Assembly: GCF_030160835.1 (NCBI RefSeq)
Contig: NZ_BSPC01000005.1
Span: 186,001-250,000 of the forward strand
DNA: 64,000 nucleotides
Direction: 5' to 3'
Source of the DNA: Labrys miyagiensis
Lineage (GTDB): Bacteria; Pseudomonadota; Alphaproteobacteria; Rhizobiales; Labraceae
Within the stretch, counting starts at the first letter, position 1. Every line of letters starts with the position of its first letter. The notes below the pieces were generated by a model. The model worked only from the letters and a program-made list of their open reading frames with translations, was not told the DNA's origin and ran no database searches. Shown here one piece after another: positions 25,759-34,520 of this stretch. The translations under genes were made by a program, and so were the position numbers.

Positions 25759-25803
25759 TTGACGCAATGCGTGTTTATGCGTATTCGTGCACAAACACGC
25801 ATT
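25759..25803 (+). promoter_or_regulatory. Promoter with overlapping palindrome upstream of the HAD gene
   Basis: TTGACG (25759-25764) and TATTCG (25782-25787) are spaced 17 bases, a good sigma-70 promoter. Overlapping it, GCGTGTTT (25769-25776) and AAACACGC (25793-25800) are perfect inverted arms 16 bases apart, a candidate operator covering the -10 and start site. The start codon follows at 25818. Confidence 0.6.
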
Positions 25804-25817
25804 CCGAGGAGACGCGC

Positions 25818-26453
25818 ATGCAAAACCCGATCAAGGCCGTGGTCTTCGACCTCGGCGGTGTCCTGATCGACTGGAACCCGCTTCATCTCTATCGCCAGCT
25901 CCTCCCGGACGAAGCAACGGCACGGCGCTTCCTCGACGAGATCTGTACGCCCGACTGGAACCGTCAGATGGATGCCGGCCGGCCCTTCGCCGAGGCGGTG
26001 GCGGAGCTCTCCGGCCGCCATCCACAGCACGAGGCGCTGATCTCCGCATTCCACACGCGCTGGCCGGACATGCTGGGCGGCGCGATCGAGGGTACGGTCG
26101 CGATCCTCGACGAGCTGCATGGCGAGGGCGTGGCCCTGCATGCCATCTCCAACTGGTCCGCCGAGACCTTTCCGGTCGCGCGCGAGCGCTATCCCTTCCT
26201 CGCCCGTTTCGATGTGCTGATCGTCTCGGGCGAGCGCAAATTGGCCAAGCCCGATCCGGCCATCTTCGAGCTCTTCCTGGCGGAAGCGGGCCTGCTGGCG
26301 GGCGAGTGCGTGTTCATCGACGACAATGCCGACAATATCGCCACCGCGGCGCAGCTCGGCTTCCATGCCATCCGTTTCCACGACGCCGTAGAGCTTGCCG
26401 TAGAGCTGCGTCAGCTCGGCCTGCTTGGCTCCGCTGGCCCAACGACGCCCTGA
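25818..26453 (+). CDS. HAD-superfamily hydrolase (haloacid dehalogenase-like, subfamily IA)
   Basis: A 211-residue protein with the HAD motifs in order: motif I AVVFDLGGVLIDW (nucleophile Asp), motif II HAISNWS, motif III Lys in RKLAKPDPAIFE, motif IV VFIDDNADNI. It most resembles YihX-like sugar phosphatases and dehalogenase-like proteins. ATG 25818 follows a GAGGAGA ribosome site. It is divergent from nasT, and its promoter carries a palindrome that may be an operator. The substrate is not predictable. Confidence 0.88.
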   Translation: MQNPIKAVVFDLGGVLIDWNPLHLYRQLLPDEATARRFLDEICTPDWNRQMDAGRPFAEAVAELSGRHPQHEALISAFHTRWPDMLGGAIEGTVAILDELHGEGVALHAISNWSAETFPVARERYPFLARFDVLIVSGERKLAKPDPAIFELFLAEAGLLAGECVFIDDNADNIATAAQLGFHAIRFHDAVELAVELRQLGLLGSAGPTTP

Positions 26454-26990
26454 GGCGCCAACCTACCCTTTGGCGAACAGGATGGTCGTGAAGTTGAGGC
26501 GAACCGTCTGCAGTGCTTGTTGTTTTCCTTGGTTTAACTCTAAGCTCCCATCGGTGAGAACACCTCTAAGTGAGATGGGAGGGAGGCGAGACATTGTTCT
26601 AAATAACCGAGCGAAAAACGCTTTGATACTAGCGGATTGCTTGGTAACCCAGCATGAATTCCACAACCACTGGTTGTCATTGAGCGATTTCACTCCTAAA
26701 TAACGATCTGGGCGCTAGAGTGTCACCAGATACTGAGCTGCGCGGGGGGCGCGGTTGACATGTTATGCCCGATCAAGCCGGTTCGGCTCTCAGACCCGTT
26801 TTCGCCGGTGGCCAATCCGGCCACCTTTCCCGGGCCGCGGCTTCATGGCCTGCCGAGCCGCCCTGGATGAACCCCGTCTTCCGAGGTCCTCATGTCCATC
26901 ATCTGGTGGATGTGGTCGGCCGCACCCTCCAACAGAATCGAGGCAAAGGCCGGACCAATGGCCAGACCGAAAGCACCGAGAGGGCTCATC
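26454..26990. other. Gene-poor stretch with a low-GC patch
   Basis: From about 26455 to 26740 the base composition is clearly more AT-rich than the surroundings. Two small frames of 76 residues (minus, 26463-26693, ending LNFTTILFAKG) and 92 residues (plus) cover it, but neither has a ribosome site or a family I recognise. It may be a remnant of transferred DNA. The rest up to 26990 is ordinary GC and should hold the promoter of the regulator gene; no boxes are clear. Confidence 0.45.
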
Positions 26991-28523
26991 ATGCAGCAGG
27001 AGCTGACCTATCGACTCGGCGAATCCGTCTTCAACGTCAGCCGGGGAACGCTCTACCGTGCCGGCGAGCTGGTGCTGCCGCGACCCAAGACCTTCAAGCT
27101 CCTGGCCTATCTCGCCCGCAATCCCGGCCGTGTCGTTGGCAAGGACGAATTGCTGGACGTGGTCTGGCCCTCGACGACGGTGACCGATGACTCGCTGACG
27201 CAATGCATCCGCGATGCGCGCAAATGCATTGGCGACGAGCAGCAGCAGATCATCCGCACCATGCCGCGGCGGGGCTACATGTTTCAGCCGTCCGGCGCTC
27301 TGGCTGTTGGGCCAGCTTCGGTGGAACTGCCGGACGGGCTGGAGAGACGCCGGGCCGAACCCTGCATCGCCGTCTTTCCCTTCCGCAGCCAGGCCCTGGA
27401 CGAGGCGCTGAAATCCACCTTCGACGCGGTGGCGGAGGAGATCACCCTCGCGCTGTCCTATTTCAGGACCCTGTCGGTGCTCGCGCATTATTCGACGATC
27501 GCCTTGGCCCGCACCGAGCCCGACGGGATGCAGGCGGCTCTCCAGGAGGCCGGCGTCGATTTCGTGGTAGAGGGCCGGATCGATGGCGGCGACCCGCTGT
27601 TCAACGTGGTGATCACCCTGTCGGATACCCGCTCCGCCCGGCGGCTCTGGACGCAGGCCTTTTCCTTCGAAGCGGACGCTGTCTTCGATTTCCACCAGAC
27701 GGTGGCCAAGCGCATCGCCTCTGCTCTGGTCTTCAACATCGAGAGCGCCGCCGCACATCGCTTGGAGCCGGCGCCGGCGCGCAATGTCGGGGCCTATACC
27801 CATCTCATGCAGGCGCTCTGCCTCCTGCGGGCCAATGGCGAGGACGCGGCCGAGCGGGCTCGGGCTCATCTATGGGAAGCCATCGCGCATGACCCCCAGT
27901 CAGGCCTTGCCTTTGCCTATCTCGCCTGGACCGACGCGGTGCAGAACGGCTATGGCCGGACCCCGCCGGAACGGCTCGACCAGGCGCTCGACCATGCGTT
28001 GCGCGGCGTGTCGCTCAGCCCCTACGAGGCGCGCTGCCATCGTATCCTCGGCCTGACCCTGATGTTCCGCCACGATTTCCCGGCGGCGGAATCGCATTGC
28101 CGCAAGGCGCTGGAGCTCAACCCCTACGATGCCGACAGCATCGCGCAGATGGGCCGGCTGAAGGCGATAAGGGGGAACCCTGCCGCCGGGCTCGAACTGC
28201 TGGATTGGGCGATGCAGCTCAATCCCATCCATCCGCCCTGGTATTATCTCGATCGCGGCGTGGTGCAGCTACTGCTTGGGCGCCATGGCGAAGCGGCCGA
28301 AACCTTCGCGTGCATGCCGCCGAGGGACGTAAACCGCTGGGCCCTGCTGTCCGTCTGCCAGGCCCTGCAGGACAATAGGGAGGCCGCCGCAGCCAGCGTC
28401 CGCCAGGCGCGGGAGCTGGAGCCGGGCCTGAGCGCTGCGACGATCCGGCAGGTCATCATGCTCGAAGGCGAGGCCGACAATGCCTGGCTGCGCGCGGCGC
28501 TTGAGAAGGCGGGCTGGGTCTGA
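26991..28523 (+). CDS. Winged-helix (OmpR/CadC-type) regulator with TPR domain
   Basis: A 510-residue cytoplasmic regulator. Residues about 1-100 form an OmpR-type winged helix (LVLPRPKTFKLLAYLARNPG, DSLTQCIRDARKCIGD, RTMPRRGYMF). Residues about 115-250 resemble the TolB-N/adenylate-cyclase-associated domain (CIAVFPFRSQALDEALKSTF), and the rest is a run of TPR repeats (DFPAAESHCRKALELNPYDA). No membrane helix is seen, unlike CadC. ATG 26991 has GAGAGGG upstream; the earlier ATG 26892 lacks a ribosome site. Targets are unknown; the flanking genes give no clear clue. Confidence 0.85.
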   Translation: MQQELTYRLGESVFNVSRGTLYRAGELVLPRPKTFKLLAYLARNPGRVVGKDELLDVVWPSTTVTDDSLTQCIRDARKCIGDEQQQIIRTMPRRGYMFQPSGALAVGPASVELPDGLERRRAEPCIAVFPFRSQALDEALKSTFDAVAEEITLALSYFRTLSVLAHYSTIALARTEPDGMQAALQEAGVDFVVEGRIDGGDPLFNVVITLSDTRSARRLWTQAFSFEADAVFDFHQTVAKRIASALVFNIESAAAHRLEPAPARNVGAYTHLMQALCLLRANGEDAAERARAHLWEAIAHDPQSGLAFAYLAWTDAVQNGYGRTPPERLDQALDHALRGVSLSPYEARCHRILGLTLMFRHDFPAAESHCRKALELNPYDADSIAQMGRLKAIRGNPAAGLELLDWAMQLNPIHPPWYYLDRGVVQLLLGRHGEAAETFACMPPRDVNRWALLSVCQALQDNREAAAASVRQARELEPGLSAATIRQVIMLEGEADNAWLRAALEKAGWV

Positions 28524-28553
28524 AGCGCGATGCTCTTGAAGGGGCGCGCAGTT

Positions 28554-28627
28554 TGGGGGGCGGGTCTTCAGACCCGGCCTTCTTGGGGGCGGTCCCGACG
28601 AGCCGGGTCTGAAGACCCGCCCCCCCA
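28554..28627. repeat. Inverted repeat between convergent genes
   Basis: GGGCGGGTCTTCAGACCCGG and its inverse CCGGGTCTGAAGACCCGCCC enclose a 22-base loop. It lies between the end of the regulator gene and the DMT transporter gene and could act as a bidirectional terminator, though no T-run follows. Each arm contains its own small palindrome (GGGTCTTCAGACCC). Confidence 0.75.
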
Positions 28628-28736
28628 GTGCGTTCGCTTCATCCCATGGCCTCCCCATGCTCCGGGCTTAACCCGAGGCGCACAGCGTGTTGAGAGGTGG
28701 TTATTTGAGGTGAGGGCGAAGCGCAAGCTGGCTGGG

Positions 28737-29624
28737 CTAGCTCGCGGGTGCCGGGCCTGCAGCCTCCCGCGGCTGGCCGGCGATGGCGAGATAGACGATG
28801 GCGGCAAGCACCATCGTCCCGCCGAGTGCGGCGACGACGTTCAAGCTCTCGCCCAGGAACAGCACCGCCCCGGTGGCACCGAATACGCTCTCGCCGCTGA
28901 CGATCACGGCGGCGTGGCTGGCGGGCGTGAAGCGCTGGGCGATGGTCTGGATGCCGAAGGCCACGGCCGTCGAGAAGATGCCGAGCACCGCCAGTTCGGG
29001 CGCCGCGGCCCAGGCGCCTTGTGGCGAGAAATTGCCGTAGAGGGCGCCGAGTGGCAGCGCCACGATGGCGCAGCCGAGGAACTGGGCGGTGGCGGTCGAG
29101 ACGGCGCCGCCATGGTTCTGCATATGCCGGCCGAGCTCGACCATCCACAGCGCGTAGCACACGGCCGAGAGCAGCGCCGCCATGTCGCCCGAATTGATGG
29201 CACCCGACATGCCGCCCGACAGGAGCAGGATGCCGATCAGCGTGAGGCTGGCGGCGAAGGCGACGACGATGGTCGGCTTCTCGCCGATGACCAGCCAGGC
29301 GGCGAGCGGCGTCATCACCGTGCAGGTGTTGACCAGGAAGCTCGCATTGGTGACTGTGGTCGTGAGATAGGCTGCCTGCTGCAGCACGATGGAGATCGAG
29401 AACAGGGCGCTCACCCGTGCCAGCGAGGCCCAGTAGCCGGCGCCGACTCGCCGGCGCCGCTCTATCAGCAGCAGCGGCATGACCAGGAGGCCGCCGATCA
29501 GGCAGCGCGAACCGACCGCGCTGAAGGGGTCGAGATGCTCGAGCACGGTTTTCTGAGCGACATTGCCGAAGCCCCATAACGCGGCTGCGAGCAACAGCAG
29601 GCAGTTTGCCAGCATTCTCGACAT
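28737..29624 (-). CDS. DMT-superfamily (EamA) transporter
   Basis: A 295-residue membrane protein with ten predicted helices in two EamA halves, starting MSRMLANCLLLLAAALWGFG. Motifs include the helix-1 ALWG-x-N segment and the second-half SGESVFGATGAVLFLGE. Such proteins export small metabolites or amino acids. ATG 29624 has AGGAG six bases upstream, and that ribosome site abuts the end of a family-2 repeat; ATG 29615 is an alternative. No neighbour indicates the substrate. Confidence 0.88.
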   Translation of the reverse strand: MSRMLANCLLLLAAALWGFGNVAQKTVLEHLDPFSAVGSRCLIGGLLVMPLLLIERRRRVGAGYWASLARVSALFSISIVLQQAAYLTTTVTNASFLVNTCTVMTPLAAWLVIGEKPTIVVAFAASLTLIGILLLSGGMSGAINSGDMAALLSAVCYALWMVELGRHMQNHGGAVSTATAQFLGCAIVALPLGALYGNFSPQGAWAAAPELAVLGIFSTAVAFGIQTIAQRFTPASHAAVIVSGESVFGATGAVLFLGESLNVVAALGGTMVLAAIVYLAIAGQPREAAGPAPAS

Positions 29625-29632
29625 GGGCGCTC

Positions 29633-29720
29633 CTAAAGCAAAATGCGCTCGGGCAAGACCGGATTTCGAAATTAACTCACTGATATCAAGCGCATTTTGC
29701 GATTCTTGGTGCGCCGCTCT
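29633..29720 (-). repeat. Family-2 intergenic repeat abutting the DMT gene
   Basis: Begins CTAAAGCAAAATGCGC and contains the inverse GCGCATTTTGCGATTCTTGG about 60 bases later. The same pattern occurs at 58095-58199 and, inverted, at 60725-60827. On the minus strand its end TTTAG runs straight into the AGGAG ribosome site of the DMT transporter gene. Confidence 0.8.
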
Positions 29721-30198
29721 GAAAGTAAAACGCTCTCGCCGTGAGGCCGCCCGTTTCATCTGGCGGCCCAACATCCCATTGCTTGCCCGCGTCCCGTCTC
29801 CTCAGTGAGAGCGGGCCACCCGAAGCGACAGCGTGCCAATGCAACCCCTGCGGGCCGGGGTTCCGCGGGGGATGCCAGGGCACGCTGTCTTCAGGCTGGA
29901 TCGGCCGGCGCGCGGCCATCCTCCCTGTTCGCTAGAGCAAAGCGCGATCAAGCGTGAACGCTTCTTTGCTCTAACTCTTTGTTTCGACGCGTCTTTGCGA
30001 TTCTTGCCGATTCCGTCAAATCGCAAAACGCTTTAGCGCCGGGACCGGCAGATCCCGGCGCAAACTTTGCCGTCAAGCAATGGGATGGTGGCAGAGGTCA
30101 TCGGGCGAGTCCGGAAGCGGCGCTGAAATAGTTCTGAAACTTGAATGAGATCAGGGCTCTCGCAGCGCGCATAGGGCCGCGGACTTCACCGAGTGGCA
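29721..30198. other. Intergenic region without genes
   Basis: Apart from the family-1 repeat at 29933-30036 I find no feature. No frame has a plausible start and composition. The part after 30037 is probably the decayed end of the kinase fragment that lies to its right. Confidence 0.5.
29933..30036 (+). repeat. Family-1 intergenic repeat, copy B
   Basis: Same two-hairpin unit as at 2422-2525, beginning TAGAGCAAAGCGCG and ending CGCTTTAG, with scattered substitutions (for example GATCAAGCGTGAACGC in the first loop). It stands in a gene-free interval. Confidence 0.9.
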
Positions 30199-30511
30199 TC
30201 ACCCAGCAAAGGTGTCGTTTGCGAGAGTGTCGATCCCGCTCGGCGCTACCGCCGGCCCGACGTCCTTCCAACCGCCGATTGGAACCGCGCCCGCCACGCC
30301 TCCGACACCTACGAGGCCGATAGACCCGCCCCTGGCATCAGCCGACGTCGCGATCTCTCGTCCGATGCCGCGGGCGGCGCCAAAGGCGGTGATCTCGTCG
30401 AGGGTGGAGAGGCCCATGCTGTGGCCCGCGACATCTTCCAGGAACTGGCAGAAATAGGGGCTGCGCGAGACGCCACGGTCGATTGAGACGATGCGTGTCG
30501 TCGAGGCAGAT
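30199..30511 (-). pseudogene. C-terminal fragment of an FGGY-family (glycerol kinase-like) sugar kinase
   Basis: On the minus strand a frame open from just after the oxidoreductase stop reads TRIVSIDRGVSRSPYFCQFL then EDVAGHSM and DEITAFGAARGIGREI, which matches the FGGY C-terminal ATP-binding signature (normally VDGG-SRSPYFCQFLADVLG ... DELTAFGAA). Only about 100 residues remain; the N-terminal three quarters are missing, and the DGG motif is altered to DRG. The upstream neighbours are glycerol-3-phosphate dehydrogenase-type oxidoreductases, so the lost gene was probably a glycerol kinase in the same operon. The match is by eye. Confidence 0.65.
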
Positions 30512-31744
30512 CTATTGGCTGTCGACGCTGAGCGTGAGGTCGGTCGCCTCGTCGGGAAGAGCGATGCCGGCGATCGGAATCAGGATACGTCGCTCCGGAG
30601 CACTGTCGATCGCACGCGACCATATCGTGTTATGTTTTAATGAAAGTCTCAATGTTCCCTGCAGCTTGGTGCTGAGACGGACCTGTAGATCGGGGAGCGC
30701 CAGCCGCATGGTGCCTCGGCTGATCTCCTGCGGCATCACCAGCTTGATGCCCTCACCAGCACGAATGCGGATGGTTCGTTCTCGATCGGGAAGGCCCTGC
30801 CTGATATCCGCGAACACACTGGCGGCAATGCGCTTTCCCTCGGCCCAGCACCAGCCGGCCGTCTCGACCGGGCGCAGCAGGTTCCCCGCCGCGAAGACCG
30901 AGGCCGAGGAAGTCCGGCCGAAGGCATCGACCACCGGTCCGCCGCTGGCATCGTCGATGGCGAGACCGGACATCCGGGCGAGGGCGGATTCGGGCGTGAA
31001 GGCGCCGGTGAAGAGCACGCCATCACAGGCGATGGTGCGGGTCTGCGTACCGCTCCGGATCGTCACGTCCGAAACGCGCCCCTTGCCGCCGATGCCGTCG
31101 ATGGTGGTGCCGTAATGGAGGGGTACGCCCAGGAGGCGCGGCAGCAGGGTGACGGGGAAACGGGCGGTCGGCCGATCGTTTGGCTCGACGACAGCAACCG
31201 GGCGGATGCCGGCGGACCGGCAGGTCAGCAAAGCGGACATCGCCACCAGTTCCGTGCCGACGATCACCGGTTGCTTGAAGGGCACGAGTTTTTGGAGATG
31301 CACATAGGCTTGCAGGGCGGCGGTGTTGAGCACGCCGAGCGGGCGCTCTCCGGAGACGAGCCGGGCTGAGCGCGGCGTTTCGCGCGCGCCCGTCGCCAGG
31401 ACGATGCGGCTGGCCTGGACGCGAAGCCGGCCGTCCGGCGAGATGGCGGAGACCTCGCCCTCGCTGACCGAGAGCACGGAGTGGCGGGTGCGGATATCGA
31501 CGCCGGCCTCCTTCGCCTCTGCCTCCAGCCGCGCCACATAGCGCGTTCCGGACAGAATCCGCTGGAATTCCCGCATGCCAAAGGGTGAATGGCCGCAATG
31601 GCGGGGAATGCCGCCCACGACGGAATCGCGTTCGAGCAGGATCACGCGGGCGACGCCGAGCCGCTTCAGCGCCGTGGCCGCGGACAAGCCGGCCGGACCA
31701 CCGCCAACCACCACCACATCGGCCTCGACAATCGCCTCAACCAT
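30512..31744 (-). CDS. NAD(P)/FAD-dependent oxidoreductase (GlpA/GlpB-operon type)
   Basis: A 410-residue flavoprotein with the dinucleotide motif ADVVVVGGGPAGLSAATAL, a GGIPRHCGHSPFG segment typical of the small oxidoreductase that accompanies GlpA-like dehydrogenases, RIVLATGARETPRSAR, and the FAD motif SVFAAGNLLRPVE. ATG 31744 overlaps the stop of the upstream dehydrogenase (TGATG), so the two are coupled. In related operons a DUF1667 protein and a kinase follow; here only a kinase fragment remains. Confidence 0.88.
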   Translation of the reverse strand: MVEAIVEADVVVVGGGPAGLSAATALKRLGVARVILLERDSVVGGIPRHCGHSPFGMREFQRILSGTRYVARLEAEAKEAGVDIRTRHSVLSVSEGEVSAISPDGRLRVQASRIVLATGARETPRSARLVSGERPLGVLNTAALQAYVHLQKLVPFKQPVIVGTELVAMSALLTCRSAGIRPVAVVEPNDRPTARFPVTLLPRLLGVPLHYGTTIDGIGGKGRVSDVTIRSGTQTRTIACDGVLFTGAFTPESALARMSGLAIDDASGGPVVDAFGRTSSASVFAAGNLLRPVETAGWCWAEGKRIAASVFADIRQGLPDRERTIRIRAGEGIKLVMPQEISRGTMRLALPDLQVRLSTKLQGTLRLSLKHNTIWSRAIDSAPERRILIPIAGIALPDEATDLTLSVDSQ

Positions 31745-33120
31745 CAGCGGGCCTCCCCGGCGTCGAGGGAGACGGGAAACCGGCCCCGGGTCAGGCTCGC
31801 CAGGCGCGCACTGCAGTTGAAGCCCTGGCAGCGTCCCATGGCGCAGCGCGTGCGGCGTTTGAGGCCGCCGAAATCGCCGGCCGGCAGCGGCCGTGCCAGG
31901 GCGGTCTCGATCTCGCGGCGCGTCACCAGCTCGCAATGGCAGATGATCTCGCCATAGCCGGGGCTGGCATAGTCGCGCGGCATGTGCTCGGTGAGGTTCG
32001 GCACCACGGGGATGCTGGGGCTGTCGACAGGCGTGCCCTTGCGGCCCCGGCTGGCATAGAGGCCGAAGACATAGCGGGCGATGCCGAGCGCCGCCGACAG
32101 GCCGGTTGAGCGGATGCCGCCGACGCTGATCCAGTTCTGGCCGGGCTTGGCAGTGATGCGGTAATCCTTCTTCTCCGTCGCCGGTCGCAGGCCGGCATAG
32201 CAGGCGGTCACCGGCATATGGGCGAGAGCAGGCAGGATCTCGACGCCGCGGCGGATCAGCGCCTCGAGCTGGTCATGGTCCACCTCGGTGCGCTCGCGGT
32301 CCTCCTGCTCCTCGGCCGTCGGGCCGACGAGGAGATTGCCGAACACCGTGCGCGTCACCACCACGCCCTTGGTGCGCTCGTTCGGCACCGGCAGGATGAC
32401 GGCGGAGGCAAGGCCATGGGCGGCCTTGTCGAACACCACGAACTGGCCCTTGCGGGGGCGGATCTCGAAGTCGGAGGCGCCGAGCAGGAGCTTTTCGATC
32501 ACATCGCCCTGGTTGCCGGCGCAATTGATCACGAGGCGGGCGGAAAGGGTCCCGGTGCTCGTGTCGATGTGCCAGGCCTCACCATCGAAGGTGCCACCGG
32601 TCACGCGGGTGTTGAGTTGCACCGTGGCGCCATGTGCCATCGCCTGCTCGACATAGGCGAGGAAGGGGCTCCAGGGATCGATCAGCGCCTCGTCGGGCAC
32701 GTGCAGCGCTGCCCGGGCCTGCGTCGAGAGCTGCGGTTCCATTGCGCGCAGCCTCTCCTGGCCGACCAGCGCGACATTGCCGATGCCGTTGCCGAGCGCC
32801 TGGGCGCGGATGCCCTCCAGCGCCTCCTCCTCCGCCTCGCTCCAAGCCACTACCAGCGCGCCGCAGCGCAACAACGGCAGGCCCATCGCCTCGCGGATTG
32901 CCAGATATTCGGCATGCCCGGCCTTGATGCAGGCGAGCTCCAGGCTGCCCGGGGGCGCATCGAAACCGGTATGCAGGATGGCGCTGTTCGCCTTGCTGGC
33001 GCCGGAGAGGATGTCTGAGCCGGCCTCGATAAGCGTGACACCTATGCCTTCCAGGGCAAAGCGCCGGGCCAGCGCGCATCCCACCACGCCGGCGCCGATG
33101 ATGGCGACATCGCTGACCAT
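31744..33120 (-). CDS. FAD-dependent glycerol-3-phosphate dehydrogenase-like protein with BFD [2Fe-2S] domain
   Basis: A 458-residue enzyme. The DAO fold begins DVAIIGAGVVGCALARRFAL; KANSAILHTGFDA is typical of GlpA/L-2-hydroxyglutarate oxidase relatives; YAGLRPATEKKDYRI and GIRSTGLSAALGIARYV complete it. The C-terminus holds a BFD-like cluster site ICHCELVTRREIE ... RCAMGRCQGFNC. It probably oxidises glycerol-3-phosphate or a 2-hydroxy acid. ATG 33120 follows GGGGAGAGG. First gene of a two-gene operon with the next oxidoreductase. Confidence 0.9.
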   Translation of the reverse strand: MVSDVAIIGAGVVGCALARRFALEGIGVTLIEAGSDILSGASKANSAILHTGFDAPPGSLELACIKAGHAEYLAIREAMGLPLLRCGALVVAWSEAEEEALEGIRAQALGNGIGNVALVGQERLRAMEPQLSTQARAALHVPDEALIDPWSPFLAYVEQAMAHGATVQLNTRVTGGTFDGEAWHIDTSTGTLSARLVINCAGNQGDVIEKLLLGASDFEIRPRKGQFVVFDKAAHGLASAVILPVPNERTKGVVVTRTVFGNLLVGPTAEEQEDRERTEVDHDQLEALIRRGVEILPALAHMPVTACYAGLRPATEKKDYRITAKPGQNWISVGGIRSTGLSAALGIARYVFGLYASRGRKGTPVDSPSIPVVPNLTEHMPRDYASPGYGEIICHCELVTRREIETALARPLPAGDFGGLKRRTRCAMGRCQGFNCSARLASLTRGRFPVSLDAGEAR

Positions 33121-33215
33121 TGCAAAGCCTCTCCCCGAAACGCCGCGCATCTCAGCAAATCCTCGGCTGCTTCGCCAGCATCCTTGCTGGTACGGCAGCC
33201 ACAATTTGCCGACTT

Positions 33216-34142
33216 CGGTTGGGCGAGATGAGACGATCAAGGAAGAGCCGCACCAATTGCGCCCCTCACTCGTTTATGGCTGTCGCATTCAGGCATCTCA
33301 ATGTTGTCGGCTACGGGGCAATTGCCTCACACCCATGCCGCCGTCGCCATCGTTGTTGCGCTCGCAACGAAGGAGGAGGCCGCGCTGGGTCTGTCATCCT
33401 TCATGCCGCCCTGACCTGAAATGATTGTTTTGAACATAAAAAGAACAGGTATTGACTTTCGTTCGCTCCCATGTTTTATTCCCTAACGGAATGAGGCGTC
33501 AGCGGTCGGTGTATGATCAACCCGGCTCCGAACGCCTCCATCCACCCCGACAGCCTGTCCACGCGATAGGCGAACGCGGCGGTCCTGCTTCTCTCGAAGC
33601 CGGCCTCCAGGGGTGATGAGCGGGACAGAGGGATCGGCACCCCATGGAAGTGCCCTGTGATCCCTGGACGGAGCGTGAAGGGCTTGAGCCCGGCAACGCC
33701 TTCGTCCCCATCTCCCGCCGATGCGGTGAAGACGGCTCATGCCACTGTCCGGCCAGGACTGCAGCGCTGAGCCCCTTCACCGAGCCGGCTGGTCAGGTTC
33801 GGATGGTCCGTGCCATCCGCTCTTGGCTCGCCTCCGCCTTCATAAGGCGGAAAAACAGGTGGCCTTGCACGCCTTGTCAGCGGGCCAGGCAGCCGGAACG
33901 GGGCGATGGCGGCCTGCACCGACAGTGCGGCCTGCATCTTCCATGATTCTGCTTTCACGGCTGCTCCGCAGCCGCCATCGCCCGGTCTCTTCATCAACCC
34001 AGCCGAATGAGGCGTGGGAACGAGAGCGTTTGGAATGAGAGTGACGATGCGTCCAAACGCCAGGGCGAGACGGGCGGTTTCCAGGGAAGGCGCGACGCAA
34101 GCGTCACGCCCTGTCCTTACCCTTTCTATCTCGCCCAGCCGT
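33216..34142. repeat. Possible diverged member of the GGCGAGATGAG inverted-repeat family
   Basis: CGGTTGGGCGAGATGAG at 33216-33232 and its inverse ATCTCGCCCAGCCG ending near 34142 are the same termini as those at 6910/7212 and 44582/45163. The inner arms are poorly conserved here and the interior of about 900 bases shows no intact gene. The pairing of the two ends is inferred. Confidence 0.45.
33432..33475 (+). promoter_or_regulatory. Candidate LexA (SOS) box and promoter
   Basis: GAAC-ATAAAAA-GAAC (33432-33446) is the exact alphaproteobacterial LexA motif GTTC-N7-GTTC in reverse. Just downstream, TTGACT (33453-33458) and TTTATT (17 bases later) form a promoter pointing right. No recognised gene follows within 1 kb, so the target is unknown. 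Confidence 0.5.
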
Positions 34143-34520
34143 CGTTTCCATCCGGACGCGCTCGCCATCGTCGCGCCGGAAAGCCTATTCGTTCTCGTGC
34201 GGGCCTCCGGCTCGGTCGTGACGAGGTCCGCAAAATCGAGGGGATGCGTGCCGTCATTCACGACGCTCGTCACCATCTTGAATTTCCCGTCGAGGTTGAT
34301 CAACTGCGATCACGGCTCGGATAGATCACCGCACATCTGTGTTATCGCGGCGTTGTTGCCGAAAAGCGGCCTCTTTCCGCTGCGCAGGGTAGCCTGGCAA
34401 GAAGTCAGGGTGCCAATGCGAAACCGCGGATGTCCTCGTGAAATATCGATCCGCCGGAAGATCATCGGGTGACGCCATGACTTGATCTTGACCACCAACT
34501 GAACTCTCAGGAGACCTATC

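Larger units (their letters stand above)
33121..34520. other. Gene-poor 1.4-kb stretch
   Basis: No frame here has convincing coding character. It contains the ends of the inverted-repeat family (33216 and 34128-34142), a candidate SOS box and promoter (33432-33475), an 13-base inverted pair at 33901-33913 and 33971-33983 (GGGCGATGGCGGC and its inverse), and scattered GC-rich palindromes. It may hold a noncoding transcript from the promoter near 33453, or decayed sequence. Confidence 0.5.

Noticed and set aside
28554-28627. CRISPR-like or phage attachment repeat
   Set aside because: It is a single inverted repeat with no spacer series, integrase or tRNA nearby.
33483-34303. Several 80-190 codon frames in the gene-poor stretch
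   Set aside because: Arg/Gly/Ser-rich, mutually overlapping, no ribosome sites and no motifs; treated as noncoding.
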